Of a stretch of 64,000 bases of DNA, positions 50,914 through 59,709 are shown piece by piece (within the stretch, counting starts at the first letter, position 1; every line of letters starts with the position of its first letter). A program made the translations under genes and the position numbers. The notes under the pieces were generated by a model. That model did not search any database. It was given only the letters and a program-made list of their open reading frames with translations, and was not told where the DNA came from. The DNA lies in contig CANNFQ010000007.1 of NCBI GenBank assembly GCA_947503925.1, positions 124,001 to 188,000 of the forward strand. Reading direction: 5' to 3'. Origin of the DNA: an uncultured Paracoccaceae bacterium (lineage in GTDB: Bacteria; Pseudomonadota; Alphaproteobacteria; Rhodobacterales; Rhodobacteraceae).

Positions 50914-51812
50914 CCGCGCGCCCTTTGTTTGGGGTCTAGAATGTCGCGCAGACCGTCGCCAAAGAGACAAAACCCAAGCGAGACGATGACAATGGCAAAG
51001 CCCGGCATGGTCGCCACCCACCACTGATCAAGAATGAAGGATCGCCCACGCGAAATCATCGCCCCCCATTCGGGCAGTGGTGGCTGTGCCCCCAGCCCCA
51101 GAAAGCCGAGGCCTGCCGCCGTCAGGATGATCCCCGCCATATCTAGGGTCACCCGCACAATGGTCGATGACATGCAAAGCGGCATGACATGCAAGGTGAT
51201 GATCCGCGCTGATGACGCGCCCTGCACCCGCACCGCATCCAGAAATTCCGCATTGCGAAATGTCAGCACCTCGGCCCGGGCGATCCGGGCATAAACCGGC
51301 CATGCGGTGATCGCGATGGCGATAACAGCGTTTTCAATGCCCGGCCCCAGGGCCGCGACGAATGCCAGCGCCATGATCAGCCGGGGCAGTGACAGAAAGA
51401 TATCCGTCAGCCCCATCAGGATACGGTCAATCCAGCCGCCAAAATACCCCGCCACCGTGCCGATCAGCAGCCCCAGAGGGGCGGCGACGACCGCCACCAG
51501 CAATACGATCATCAACGTGATCCGCGCGCCAAAAATAACCCGCGACAGGATATCGCGGCCCAGCTCATCCGTGCCCATCCAGTGCGCTGCTGACGGCGGT
51601 TGCAACCTGTTTGCCAGATCGCCCTGCACCGCGGAATATGGGGCCAGCCATGGTGCAAAGGCTGCCACCAGCAACAACAGCACGATGATCCCTAGCCCGA
51701 TCATCGCCAGCGGATTACGCAAAAGCGCGCGCGCCAGCCGATAGAATTGCCCCAATCGGGCTTGCATCCGCGTTTCGGGATCGTCGGATAAAAGCCAACT
51801 TCGCGTGGTCAT
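50910..51812 (-). CDS. Peptide ABC transporter permease (DppC type)
   Basis: 300-residue permease with about six membrane segments. PPSAAHWMGTDELGRDILSRVIFGAR near residues 60-85 is the DppC/OppC signature, with the EAA-type loop EFLDAVRVQGASSARIITLHVMPL near 190-213. The ATG at 51812 agrees with both neighbours; the ORF extension to 52070 lies over the previous permease. It overlaps its neighbours by 4 bases each. Confidence 0.95.
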   Translation of the reverse strand: MTTRSWLLSDDPETRMQARLGQFYRLARALLRNPLAMIGLGIIVLLLLVAAFAPWLAPYSAVQGDLANRLQPPSAAHWMGTDELGRDILSRVIFGARITLMIVLLVAVVAAPLGLLIGTVAGYFGGWIDRILMGLTDIFLSLPRLIMALAFVAALGPGIENAVIAIAITAWPVYARIARAEVLTFRNAEFLDAVRVQGASSARIITLHVMPLCMSSTIVRVTLDMAGIILTAAGLGFLGLGAQPPLPEWGAMISRGRSFILDQWWVATMPGFAIVIVSLGFCLFGDGLRDILDPKQRARG

Positions 51813-52822
51813 GCGCGTGCCCTCGGGTCCAGCAGCCGGTACAGCGCATCCGACCCTTTGTTGATCCCCACAAAGACGGCACCGATCACCAGTGTCGCCC
51901 CCAGAACCGCATTCATATCCGCGTTCAACAGGGCAGTTGTCAGGTAATTCCCGATGCCCGGCCAGCTGAACACGGTTTCGATCATCACTGATCCTTCCAG
52001 CAGTCCCGCATAGCTCAGCCCGATTACGGTGATCAGCTGCATCCAGATCGGGCGAAACGCGTGCCGCCACAGGATCAGCCGCTCGGGCACCCCTTTGACA
52101 CGGGCGGTGGTGATATATTCTTGGCTAAGCTGTTCGAGCATGAAACTGCGGGTCATCCGGGCGATATAGGCCAGCGCGAAAAAGCCAAGGATCGTGGCGG
52201 GCAAAATGATATGTGACAGGGCGCTGCGGAATGCCTCCCAATTGCGGCCAATGACGCTGTCGATCAACAATAGCCCGCTGCGCGGCTCTACCATTCCGTC
52301 AAGAAACAGGTCGATCCGGCCCGGCCCGCCGACCCATCGCAGGTTGGCGTAAAAGATCACCAAACCGACAAGGCCCAGCCAGAAGGCCGGGATCGCATAG
52401 CCCGCCAGCCCGATGACACGGATCAGCTGATCCACCCATTTGCCTTGCCTTGCCGCAGCAAAGACACCCATGGGTACGCCAAAACCCACGCCGATAATGA
52501 TGCCAAGCGTCGCCATTTCCAGTGTCGCCGGAAACACCCGTGCCAGATCTTCCGACACTGCGCGCCCGGTTGACACTGACATGCCCAGGTCGCCCTGCAC
52601 CACCTGCCAGACATAGCGAACAAATTGCACGATCAGCGGATCATCCAGCCCCATCTGCAATCGGGCGGCCTCATATGTTTCGGTGCTGGCGCGGTCGCCG
52701 ACAACGGCAAGCACCGGATCAATCGGAACAACGCGCCCAATCAAAAAGGTAATTGCCAGCAGCCCCAGAAAGGTGACGGCCAGTGTCAGCAGGAAGTTCA
52801 AGGCGGCAATGGGTCTGGTCAA
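51809..52822 (-). CDS. Peptide ABC transporter permease (DppB type)
   Basis: 337-residue permease with six membrane segments. FLLTLAVTFLGLLAITFLIGRV begins the protein; the EAA loop EYITTARVKGVPERLILWRHAFRP is near residues 232-255. The start is TTG at 52822, supported by GGAG 8 bases upstream, and no ATG near it fits. It is first in the minus-strand arm, divergent from the XRE-cupin regulator. Substrate is probably peptides or peptide-like compounds. Confidence 0.93.
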   Translation of the reverse strand: MTRPIAALNFLLTLAVTFLGLLAITFLIGRVVPIDPVLAVVGDRASTETYEAARLQMGLDDPLIVQFVRYVWQVVQGDLGMSVSTGRAVSEDLARVFPATLEMATLGIIIGVGFGVPMGVFAAARQGKWVDQLIRVIGLAGYAIPAFWLGLVGLVIFYANLRWVGGPGRIDLFLDGMVEPRSGLLLIDSVIGRNWEAFRSALSHIILPATILGFFALAYIARMTRSFMLEQLSQEYITTARVKGVPERLILWRHAFRPIWMQLITVIGLSYAGLLEGSVMIETVFSWPGIGNYLTTALLNADMNAVLGATLVIGAVFVGINKGSDALYRLLDPRARA

Positions 52823-52855
52823 GATCAGCTCCGTTTGTCACTGTCTAACAAAGAT

Positions 52856-52871
52856 TTTTGACCTATCAAAA
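52856..52871. promoter_or_regulatory. AT-rich inverted repeat in the divergent promoter
   Basis: TTTTGA and TCAAAA arms around CCTA, in the gap between the permease start (52822) and the regulator start (52909). A second half-site TATCAAAA follows at 52884-52891. It may be the XRE-cupin operator, or simply an AT-rich promoter. Confidence 0.5.
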
Positions 52872-52908
52872 TTTTTTTACTAATATCAAAAAAACCGTTG
52901 GACATGTT

Positions 52909-53538
52909 ATGCCAAATGCTGCCCGTCAGATTGATCCCGCGCAACCGCCTGCCTTTGGTGGTCGGATCAGGGATTTCCGTCGCAAGACGGGGCTGACGCT
53001 GCAGGCGCTGGCGGACGAGGCGGGTATATCCGTTGGCTTCCTCAGCCAGGTGGAACGCGACAAGGCCACCCCCAGCCTTGGGACATTGGCCAGTCTGGCC
53101 GCTGCGCTGGGCGTTGATATCGACGTCTTCATCGCGACGCCAAAGCCGGCTGACAGCGTCACCCGCGAAGGGGAGCGCCCGCGCTTTGCCCTGGCGGATT
53201 CGTCGTTATGTTACGAACGTGTCACCACCAGCCTGCCGGGCGGGACCCTTTCATCGCTGATCATCCACGTCCCGCAGGGCTACGCATCTGAGATGACGGC
53301 CCATATTGGCGAGGAGCTGATCATCGTCCTGGAAGGATCGCTGCGCCAAACATTGGGCGACACGACATTCGTGCTGCACCCTGGCGATAGCCTGCATTTC
53401 ATGGGGGATGCCCCGCATGCCTTTGCCAATGCCGGCGATGGCCCGGCCAAGCTTCTCTGGACCGGGACATCGCCCCGTCTGCTGGGCCCGCAGCCCGGTC
53501 GGCAGACCAATATTGATACCAACAGGAGAGACAAATGA
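52909..53538 (+). CDS. XRE family regulator with C-terminal cupin domain
   Basis: 209 residues. The N-terminal helix-turn-helix (IRDFRRKTGLTLQALADEAG then GFLSQVERDKATPSLGTLASLAAALG) is followed by a cupin (about residues 120-195) with EMTAHIGEELIIVLEGSL and LHPGDSLHFMGDAPHAFANAGD. The cupin is an effector-binding domain. This regulator type often controls amino-acid or polyamine uptake and breakdown. It is divergent from the permease operon and overlaps the binding-protein start by 4 bases. The ATG at 52909 is chosen over a TTG at 52858. Confidence 0.93.
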   Translation: MPNAARQIDPAQPPAFGGRIRDFRRKTGLTLQALADEAGISVGFLSQVERDKATPSLGTLASLAAALGVDIDVFIATPKPADSVTREGERPRFALADSSLCYERVTTSLPGGTLSSLIIHVPQGYASEMTAHIGEELIIVLEGSLRQTLGDTTFVLHPGDSLHFMGDAPHAFANAGDGPAKLLWTGTSPRLLGPQPGRQTNIDTNRRDK

Positions 53539-55130
53539 CATATCTACCGACCTTTGCCAAAGCTGCCGCGGTGAGCCTGATCGCGCTGTCGACCGCCCCA
53601 GCATTGGCTGAAACACCAGCGGATGCGCTGGTGATTGCCCAGAACATTGATGATATCGTCACCATTGATCCGGCGTCGGCCTATGAATTTTCATCCGGTG
53701 AATATGTAACCAACACCTATGATCAATTGGTTCAGTATGATGCGACCGATACGACAACGTTGGCCCCCGGGTTGGCAACCGGCTGGGATATTGATGCCGA
53801 AGCCAAAACTGTCACATTCACCCTGCGCGATGGCGTGACATTCCATTCCGGCAATCCGCTACGTGGCGAAGACGTCATCGGCAGTTGGAAACGCGTGCTG
53901 ACCCTGAATATGGCGCCTGCCTTTATCCTCGAAAACCTTGGCTGGTCTGCCGATAATATCGAAGACATGGTGACCGCCGATGGCAACACCGTTACCGTGC
54001 GTTGGGAAGGTGATTTCGCCCCATCATTCGTGCTGAACGTCTTGGCGTCCCGCCCGGCAACAATCGTCGATTTTGAAACCGCCATGGCCAATGAAGTTGA
54101 CGGCGATATGGGCCATGCCTGGATGAACCGCAACAGCGCCGGGACCGGACCATTTACCCTGACCCGCTACGCCCCGGGCGAGGTGATGATGTTGCAAGCC
54201 AATCCTGACTACTGGAACGGCGCGCCCGGGATTGACCGCGTTCTGATCCGCCATGTGGCAGAGGCCGCAACGCAGCGATTGCTGCTTGAATCTGGTGATG
54301 TGGATATGGCCAAGAATCTGTCGCCCGATCAGGTCGAGGGCCTGAGCGGTAACGCCGATATCAAGGTCGAAACCTATCCGCAGACAGCTGTGCATTGGTT
54401 CAGCTTCAACCAGAAATACGAGCCATTGACCAACCCCGCCTTGTGGGAAGCGTCCCGCTATCTGGTGGATTATGAAGGCATGGCCAATAGTTTCCTCAAA
54501 GGTCAGATGGAGGTGCATCAGGCGTTCTGGCCCGAAGGGTTCCCCGGCGCGCTGACCGATACGCCCTTTACCTATGACCCTGAAAAGGCGAAGCAAATTC
54601 TGGAAGATGCGGGTGTTGACCTGCCGCTCAGCATTGAACTTGATGTGATCAACGCCGCTCCGTTCACCGATATGGCCGCCAGTCTGCAACAGACCTTTGC
54701 CCCTGCGGGGATCAACTTTGACATCCTGCCTGGCACAGGTGCGCAGGTGATCACAAAGTATCGGGCGCGGACGCATCAGGGGATGCTGCTTTACTGGGGG
54801 CCGGATTTCATGGACCCGCATTCAAATGCAAAGGCCTTTGCCTATAACGCTGATAACTCCGACGATAGTTACGTGTCGACAACCACATGGCGGAACGCCT
54901 GGATGCCACCGGCAGAGATCAACGAAAAGACAAAGGCGGCACTTGCCGAACAGGACCCTGATACCCGCAATCAGATGTATGTCGAACTGCAGCAGGCCAT
55001 GCAGGAAGAGGCCCCATTCGTGATCATGTTCCAAGCGATTAAGCAGGTTGCCATGGCGGATGATGTCATGGGTTTTGTGAACGGGGCCAGCTCTGACTAC
55101 GTCTATTACCGCCTTGTCGAAAAACAGTGA
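53535..55130 (+). CDS. Peptide ABC transporter substrate-binding protein (family 5)
   Basis: 531-residue periplasmic binding protein of the DppA/OppA type. A signal peptide (FAKAAAVSLIALSTAPALAET, cleavage near residue 25) precedes the two-lobe domain with ITIDPASAYEFSSGEYVTNTYDQLVQY, GYTFHLRDGVTFHSGNP-like region (TFTLRDGVTFHSGNPLRGEDV) and GPFTLTRYAPGEVMMLQANPDYW. The ligand may be a dipeptide or another peptide-like compound. It is followed by a strong terminator-like palindrome, so higher expression than the permease arm is expected. Confidence 0.95.
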   Translation: MTYLPTFAKAAAVSLIALSTAPALAETPADALVIAQNIDDIVTIDPASAYEFSSGEYVTNTYDQLVQYDATDTTTLAPGLATGWDIDAEAKTVTFTLRDGVTFHSGNPLRGEDVIGSWKRVLTLNMAPAFILENLGWSADNIEDMVTADGNTVTVRWEGDFAPSFVLNVLASRPATIVDFETAMANEVDGDMGHAWMNRNSAGTGPFTLTRYAPGEVMMLQANPDYWNGAPGIDRVLIRHVAEAATQRLLLESGDVDMAKNLSPDQVEGLSGNADIKVETYPQTAVHWFSFNQKYEPLTNPALWEASRYLVDYEGMANSFLKGQMEVHQAFWPEGFPGALTDTPFTYDPEKAKQILEDAGVDLPLSIELDVINAAPFTDMAASLQQTFAPAGINFDILPGTGAQVITKYRARTHQGMLLYWGPDFMDPHSNAKAFAYNADNSDDSYVSTTTWRNAWMPPAEINEKTKAALAEQDPDTRNQMYVELQQAMQEEAPFVIMFQAIKQVAMADDVMGFVNGASSDYVYYRLVEKQ

Positions 55131-55136
55131 TGAGCA

Positions 55137-55168
55137 GGCCGGAAACCATGGTTTCCGGCCTTCATTTT
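55137..55168 (+). terminator. Perfect palindrome with T-rich tail after the binding-protein gene
   Basis: GGCCGGAAACC and its complement form a 24-base perfect palindrome (55137-55160) followed by TTCATTTT. It starts 6 bases after the binding-protein stop and lies before the ribosome site of the GAF gene. A classical Rho-independent terminator, though likely leaky since the GAF gene follows directly. Confidence 0.8.
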
Positions 55169-55180
55169 GCGGAGCAAGCG

Positions 55181-55636
55181 ATGAAACCTGATGATGTTTT
55201 TGCCGCGCTGCATCGCGCGGCAGAAGCGGCCTGCGGCGCGCGTCTTTTTACAGTGACCGTGCTTGACCGCCGGGCCGGTGTGGCGCGTCGCGCCTATTCT
55301 TCGCACCCGGATGCCTACCCTGTGACAGGGACAAAACCGATGGGCAGCAGTGCATGGACCGATCAGGTTATCGGCCGTGGTGAAACCTTTATCGCCAATT
55401 CAACGGCGGAATTTGCGCCCTATTTTTCCGACCATGTGCTGATCAATCATCTGGGTTGCGAGGCAGCGGTGAATATTGCCGTCATGGATGACAATCAGGT
55501 GGTCGGGACGGTGAATATTCTGGATCGGGTGGGGCATTTTACCCCCGCGCGCGTCCAGACGCTGGAAGCGTTGATTGCAGAGCATCGTGCCCAATTGCTG
55601 GATGCGTTTGACGCTGTTCCGATGGCGGACGACTGA
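55181..55636 (+). CDS. GAF domain-containing protein
   Basis: 151-residue protein consisting of a GAF domain: FAALHRAAEAACGARLFTVTVLDR, then GETFIANSTAEFAPYFSDHVLIN and EAAVNIAVMDDNQVVGTVNILD. GAF domains bind small ligands; some such proteins are methionine sulfoxide reductases but the key cysteines are not clear here. ATG at 55181 has GGAG just before it; a GTG overlap start at 55127 would span the terminator. It is the last gene of the plus-strand transport arm. Confidence 0.85.
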   Translation: MKPDDVFAALHRAAEAACGARLFTVTVLDRRAGVARRAYSSHPDAYPVTGTKPMGSSAWTDQVIGRGETFIANSTAEFAPYFSDHVLINHLGCEAAVNIAVMDDNQVVGTVNILDRVGHFTPARVQTLEALIAEHRAQLLDAFDAVPMADD

Positions 55637-55756
55637 CCCCGCGGTAAGGCACCCGGTCGCGACGGGCACGCAACGCGCGGTGGGCTGCGCGCGGTGGTTT
55701 GCTGCGGTCCGGTCACGAATCATCCGTTAACGCAGGTTTTCATGGCGAAATCGCCT

Positions 55757-55799
55757 GTCGGCAACGCGTCGGCGATGCGTCGGCAAAACGTCGGACCCC
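55757..55799 (+). repeat. Dispersed CGTCGG repeat, copy C
   Basis: GTCGGCAACGC then GTCGGCGATGCGTCGG, CAAAACGTCGG and ACCCC. 27 bases (55768-55794) are identical to copy A on the opposite strand. Both copies have GTTAAGGATTG downstream, so homology is longer than the core. Confidence 0.8.
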
Positions 55800-55862
55800 A
55801 TCGCGCGCCGGGGTAGGGTTAAGGGAACTGTGAACCCGTTGTTAAGGATTGGCGGAGGTCAG

Positions 55863-55888
55863 GTAAGATGGGTTTAAACCCATCTTAC
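55863..55888. repeat. REP-related perfect palindrome
   Basis: GTAAGATGGGTTT followed by its exact complement, 26 bases. It equals two REP elements fused at the centre: GTAAG is present on both sides, in contrast to single elements at 16231, 16761, 24431 and 24481. Confidence 0.85.
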
Positions 55889-56077
55889 AGGGCGTTCGAT
55901 CTATGTTCAGCAGCCCGGCAATGCGGGCCGATGTGACGTTAGGTAATTGCAGCCTCAGATTGTGAACATTCGTATGCTGTGGTATGCATAAAGTAAGTAA
56001 GTCTTTTCAAAAGACGTAAACCAAAGGCCGGAAAAATTTGAAAACATGATCTAGGACACCACGCGGGAGGGGATATC

Positions 56078-56893
56078 ATGAGGCTACGTATTGTATTTGC
56101 ATTGTTGTCTCTGGTGCTGTTCTCAACCCTGAGCGCGTTTCTGGTTGCAGGTCATATCTGGCGCATTCCGACATCGCTCATGTCGCTTGTTGACGCGAAT
56201 TTCGTCCTATCAATCGCCTTCGTTTTTGGTCAGGAAATCCTGATAGCCTTTGCTGTGCTGAAGCTGGTGTCGTTAACTTGCGACCTGTTCCTGTCAAAGC
56301 CAAAGGAAATCCGCCTTTTCGAGGAAATCCGATTTGCCCTGTATTTCTGCATATACGTTGTCGGCCTGTTCCTAGCCGCTTTCACGTTCATGGTGCGTTA
56401 CCTTGGCATGTCGGTTCTGGAAGGAAATCTGGCGGTCTTCTTGATCCTTGGGTTGATTGGCGTTGCTTTTTTCGCGTCGGATCAGTTTTTTGCCAACCTG
56501 ATCAGAACGCTGCATGCCTCTGGGGTGGATGGCAGTGCTGCACCGCTGCGTATTGAGGATGCATTGCGCGCTGTTATCGTGACGCCGATGTTTGGCTTTG
56601 CCTTTACATGCGGCATTCTGGCCAGCCTGGTTTGTGGCGAATTACGGATGGCAAACCTGCTGGATGAAAAGAATGCATTGCAGCATTTCGTTGATAATGA
56701 CTTGTCGGGCAGGCCAGAAATCCGGAATATCATTGGTCCGATGTCGGATGGTATTCTGTATGCCTTTTATCGTGGCCCGAAATACAGCAATCAGAAGGAT
56801 ATCATCTTCTTTCACGTGTCAAACAATGGCGGTGGTACGCGGCAGGCGCGATCAATCAGTCGGATCGGGGCATTGGTTGGGTTGCCCCAATAA
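56078..56893 (+). CDS. Membrane protein, unknown function
   Basis: 271 residues, hydrophobic segments near 4-24, 40-68, 88-110, 117-135 and 169-188, with a soluble C-terminus from about 200 to 271. I recognise no family or motif. A good ribosome site (GGGAGGGG) precedes the ATG. It lies between a repeat-rich gap and an MFS transporter gene on the same strand. Confidence 0.72.
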   Translation: MRLRIVFALLSLVLFSTLSAFLVAGHIWRIPTSLMSLVDANFVLSIAFVFGQEILIAFAVLKLVSLTCDLFLSKPKEIRLFEEIRFALYFCIYVVGLFLAAFTFMVRYLGMSVLEGNLAVFLILGLIGVAFFASDQFFANLIRTLHASGVDGSAAPLRIEDALRAVIVTPMFGFAFTCGILASLVCGELRMANLLDEKNALQHFVDNDLSGRPEIRNIIGPMSDGILYAFYRGPKYSNQKDIIFFHVSNNGGGTRQARSISRIGALVGLPQ

Positions 56894-56971
56894 CAGACTG
56901 GCATGATTGGCGCTGTGTCGCTTGATCAAGTTCCGCTCGCCTTGCATCAAAAACAGGCGTAAGCGAGGGCC

Positions 56972-58204
56972 ATGAGATATGTCAGTCTGACAGATGCCGG
57001 AACGCTGCCCTTTTGGCGCAGGCCTGTGACATTGCTGTTTGTGATGGCGATGGCGATGCCAATTGCCTTTGCCACTTGGTCCGCCCTGTTGAACAACTTT
57101 GTCATCGAAGTTGCGTCATTTGAGGGCACTGAGATCGGCTGGCTGCATACTGTCCGCGAGATACCGGGTTTCTTTGCCATTGGCGTTATCGCCCTGATCA
57201 TTTTTATCCGTGAACAGGTGTTGGGTCTGATATCGCTGATCCTGTTGGGGGTGGCGACCGCACTCACCGCCCAATTCCCCAGCATGGCCGGTATTTTGAC
57301 CATCACCATGCTGTCATCCATCGGATTTCATTATTACGAGACCGTCATTCAATCATTGCAACTGCAATGGATCGACAAGGCCCGCGCCCCGCAAGTGCTG
57401 GGCTGGATGATCTCTGCTGGTTCAGCGGCGACGCTGGTTGTGTATTTCCTGATCGTGCTGAGTTGGGATCGCTTTGGTCTGACATACAGCATCGTCTATT
57501 GGATGGCCGGTGGTTTCACCGCATTGGTCGCGATGTTTTGTCTGCTGGCCTATCCGCAGTTTGATACGCCCCATCCCCAGCTGAAAACCTTTGTGCTGCG
57601 CAAGCGCTATTGGCTGTATTATGCCCTGCAATTCATGTCTGGGTCGCGTCGCCAGATCTTTGTCGTGTTTGCCGCCTTCATGATGGTGCAGAAGTTTGAA
57701 TTTGACGTCGATCAGACGACAAAGCTGTTCATGGCCGCCTTGGTTGTGAATATTGTGCTGGCCCCGGTTCTGGGCAAGATCGTCGCCTTTTTCGGCGAAC
57801 GCCGTGCGTTGATCTTCGAATATGTCGGTCTGTGTCTGGTGTTTGGTGCTTATGCGGGCATCTATTACCTGCATTGGGGCGTGGTGCTGGCCGTCGTTCT
57901 TTATGTCGTCAACCAGATCTTTTTCAGCCTCGCCTTGGCGATCAAGACCTATTTCCAGAAGATCGCTGATCCGCAGGATATCGCACCGACCGCCGCCGTT
58001 GCCTTTACCATCAACCACATTGCAGCGGTGTTTCTGCCTGTCTTGCTGGGCATCTTATGGGACCAGTTTTCGCCGGGTCTGGTGTTTTTGCTGGCCGTTG
58101 GGATGGCCTTTGTGTCTTTGTTATTGTCTTTGCTGATCCCGCGTCATCCCGCCCCCGGTCACGAGACCGTGTTTCAGGGGCGTTTGCTGGCCCCGGCAGA
58201 GTAG
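56972..58204 (+). CDS. MFS transporter
   Basis: 410 residues with about eleven to twelve membrane segments; the two-fold MFS layout is visible with a central loop near 195-215 ([18 protein letters not shown]). The substrate is unknown; no sugar or drug signature stands out. The ATG at 56972 begins [11 protein letters not shown] 78-base gap separates it from the membrane protein before, and msrA follows after 53 bases. Confidence 0.88.
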   Translation: MRYVSLTDAGTLPFWRRPVTLLFVMAMAMPIAFATWSALLNNFVIEVASFEGTEIGWLHTVREIPGFFAIGVIALIIFIREQVLGLISLILLGVATALTAQFPSMAGILTITMLSSIGFHYYETVIQSLQLQWIDKARAPQVLGWMISAGSAATLVVYFLIVLSWDRFGLTYSIVYWMAGGFTALVAMFCLLAYPQFDTPHPQLKTFVLRKRYWLYYALQFMSGSRRQIFVVFAAFMMVQKFEFDVDQTTKLFMAALVVNIVLAPVLGKIVAFFGERRALIFEYVGLCLVFGAYAGIYYLHWGVVLAVVLYVVNQIFFSLALAIKTYFQKIADPQDIAPTAAVAFTINHIAAVFLPVLLGILWDQFSPGLVFLLAVGMAFVSLLLSLLIPRHPAPGHETVFQGRLLAPAE

Positions 58205-58257
58205 CAATTTGGCCCCGTCCACCTATATTCATCAGTGACCCGAAAAGGAGTGCGCCG

Positions 58258-58908
58258 ATGTTTTTGTTCAACCGTGCCAAATCTGAAATGATCGCTGCTG
58301 ATGCCGCTTTGCCCGGCCGCGATACCCCCATCCCTACGGCCCAGACCCATTTTGTCTATGGCACCCCGCTGACTGGCGAGGTTCCAGCAGGCATGGAAGA
58401 GGCGATGTTTGGTATGGGCTGTTTCTGGGGTGTGGAGCGTATGTTCTGGAAACTGGATGGCGTGGTATCGACCATGGTTGGCTATGCAGGTGGCCATACC
58501 CCAAATGCCACTTATGAAGAGGTCTGTTCCGGCAAGACCGGCCATAATGAAGTGGTCCGCGTGATCTATGACCCGGCGGTTATTTCCTATGACGCGCTAT
58601 TGCAGGTGTTCTGGGAAGGTCATGACCCGACCCAGGGCATGCGTCAGGGCAATGATACCGGCACCCAGTACCGGTCTGGCATCTATACCTATTCCGACGC
58701 GCAGAAGGCCGCCGCCGAGGCTGCCAAAGCCGCATTTGCCCCCCGGCTGTCGGAGGCCGGATACGGTGCCATAACGACTGAGATCGTTGACGCCCCGGTG
58801 TTTTACTTTGCCGAGGAGTATCACCAGCAATACCTCGCCAAGAACCCAGGCGGCTATTGCGGGATTGGCGGCACGGGCGTGACCTGCCCGATTGGTGTGG
58901 GTGTCTAG
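58258..58908 (+). CDS. msrA: Peptide-methionine (S)-S-oxide reductase MsrA
   Basis: 216-residue enzyme repairing methionine-S-sulfoxide. The active-site [12 protein letters not shown] (family GCFWG) is intact; [15 protein letters not shown] and [18 protein letters not shown] are the other signatures, the latter with a resolving-cysteine candidate. An N-terminal extension of about 45 residues precedes the core. The ATG at 58258 follows AAAAGGAG. It is likely cotranscribed with the esterase and prmA genes downstream. Confidence 0.96.
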   Translation: MFLFNRAKSEMIAADAALPGRDTPIPTAQTHFVYGTPLTGEVPAGMEEAMFGMGCFWGVERMFWKLDGVVSTMVGYAGGHTPNATYEEVCSGKTGHNEVVRVIYDPAVISYDALLQVFWEGHDPTQGMRQGNDTGTQYRSGIYTYSDAQKAAAEAAKAAFAPRLSEAGYGAITTEIVDAPVFYFAEEYHQQYLAKNPGGYCGIGGTGVTCPIGVGV

Positions 58909-58945
58909 GGTCTGTTGACCATCTGATCGGAGAGACCTGCCCACC

Positions 58946-59680
58946 GTGTTCGTCAACCTGTTGTCGCATACGCTCTTGCTGCCGGTCCTGCTGGTGCAGG
59001 CCATCTATGTCCGTATGCGGGTGCTGGAACTGCCTGAACCTGCCGGCCCGCGTAGCGGGATCGTGGGGCAGGGGCGTCGCCTGCGTCTTTTGGTGATTGG
59101 GGATTCATCCGCGCTTGGCGTCGGCGTCAAAACCCAGCAAGAGGCCATTCTGGGTCAATTGACCAGCCGTTTGGCCCCGCTTGCCCGGGTCGAATATGAT
59201 CTGGTGGCGGTGGTCGGGGCCAGATCGGTGGATGCCGTCAGCTGGTTGGATGACTTGCCGCACCGGCAATATGATGTGGTGGTTACCGCCTTTGGCGTCA
59301 ATGACGTCACCAAGGCCACCCCGTTGCGTCGGTTCCTTGCCCATCAGACGACGTTGATCGATCGGCTGTCGGGGGAGTTCGATGCCAAGCGGCTTTATAT
59401 CTCGGGCCTGCCGCCGATGGGGCAGTTTCCGCTATTGCCACAGCCGCTGCGCTGGGCGATGGGGCGACGGGCAGCGTGGTTTGAGGCGCATCTGCGCGGG
59501 TTGATTGACCGCCGGGATGCCGCCCGGTTTGTGACCATTGATATGGGCCTTGATGATACGAATATGTCAGCCGATGGGTTCCACCCAGGTCCTGCGGTCT
59601 ATGCCGCGTGGGCGAGCGCCGTCTATGCGCAGATCGTCGCTGACACCGCCTTGCTTGACGCCGCAGCAGACAGCGCCTAA
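58946..59680 (+). CDS. SGNH/GDSL-family hydrolase
   Basis: 244-residue esterase-like protein. Blocks are visible: LLVIGDSSALGVG (block I with the nucleophile Ser), AVVGARSVD (block II), VVTAFGVNDVT (block III with Asn) and DMSADGFHPGPAVY (block V with Asp-x-x-His). An N-terminal hydrophobic stretch (LLSHTLLLPVLLVQAIYV) may anchor the enzyme in the membrane. The start is GTG at 58946 with GGAGAG upstream. Substrate unknown; relatives include lysophospholipases. Confidence 0.88.
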   Translation: MFVNLLSHTLLLPVLLVQAIYVRMRVLELPEPAGPRSGIVGQGRRLRLLVIGDSSALGVGVKTQQEAILGQLTSRLAPLARVEYDLVAVVGARSVDAVSWLDDLPHRQYDVVVTAFGVNDVTKATPLRRFLAHQTTLIDRLSGEFDAKRLYISGLPPMGQFPLLPQPLRWAMGRRAAWFEAHLRGLIDRRDAARFVTIDMGLDDTNMSADGFHPGPAVYAAWASAVYAQIVADTALLDAAADSA

Positions 59681-59709
59681 CCGGAGACGTGCATCAAGGG
59701 GCTCGCGCC

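Larger units (their letters stand above)
55637..56077. other. 441-base gap with repeats, no gene seen
   Basis: Holds copy C of the CGTCGG repeat (55757-55799), a perfect 26-base palindrome (55863-55888), and a small stem GTCTTTT-C-AAAAGAC at 56001-56015. Just before the next gene, GGGAGGGGATATC is its ribosome site. No tRNA or short gene was recognised. Confidence 0.65.

Noticed and set aside
55757..55799. Possible CRISPR array from the regular CGTCGG units
   Set aside because: Units are short, irregular and adjacent without unique spacers, and no cas gene is near.
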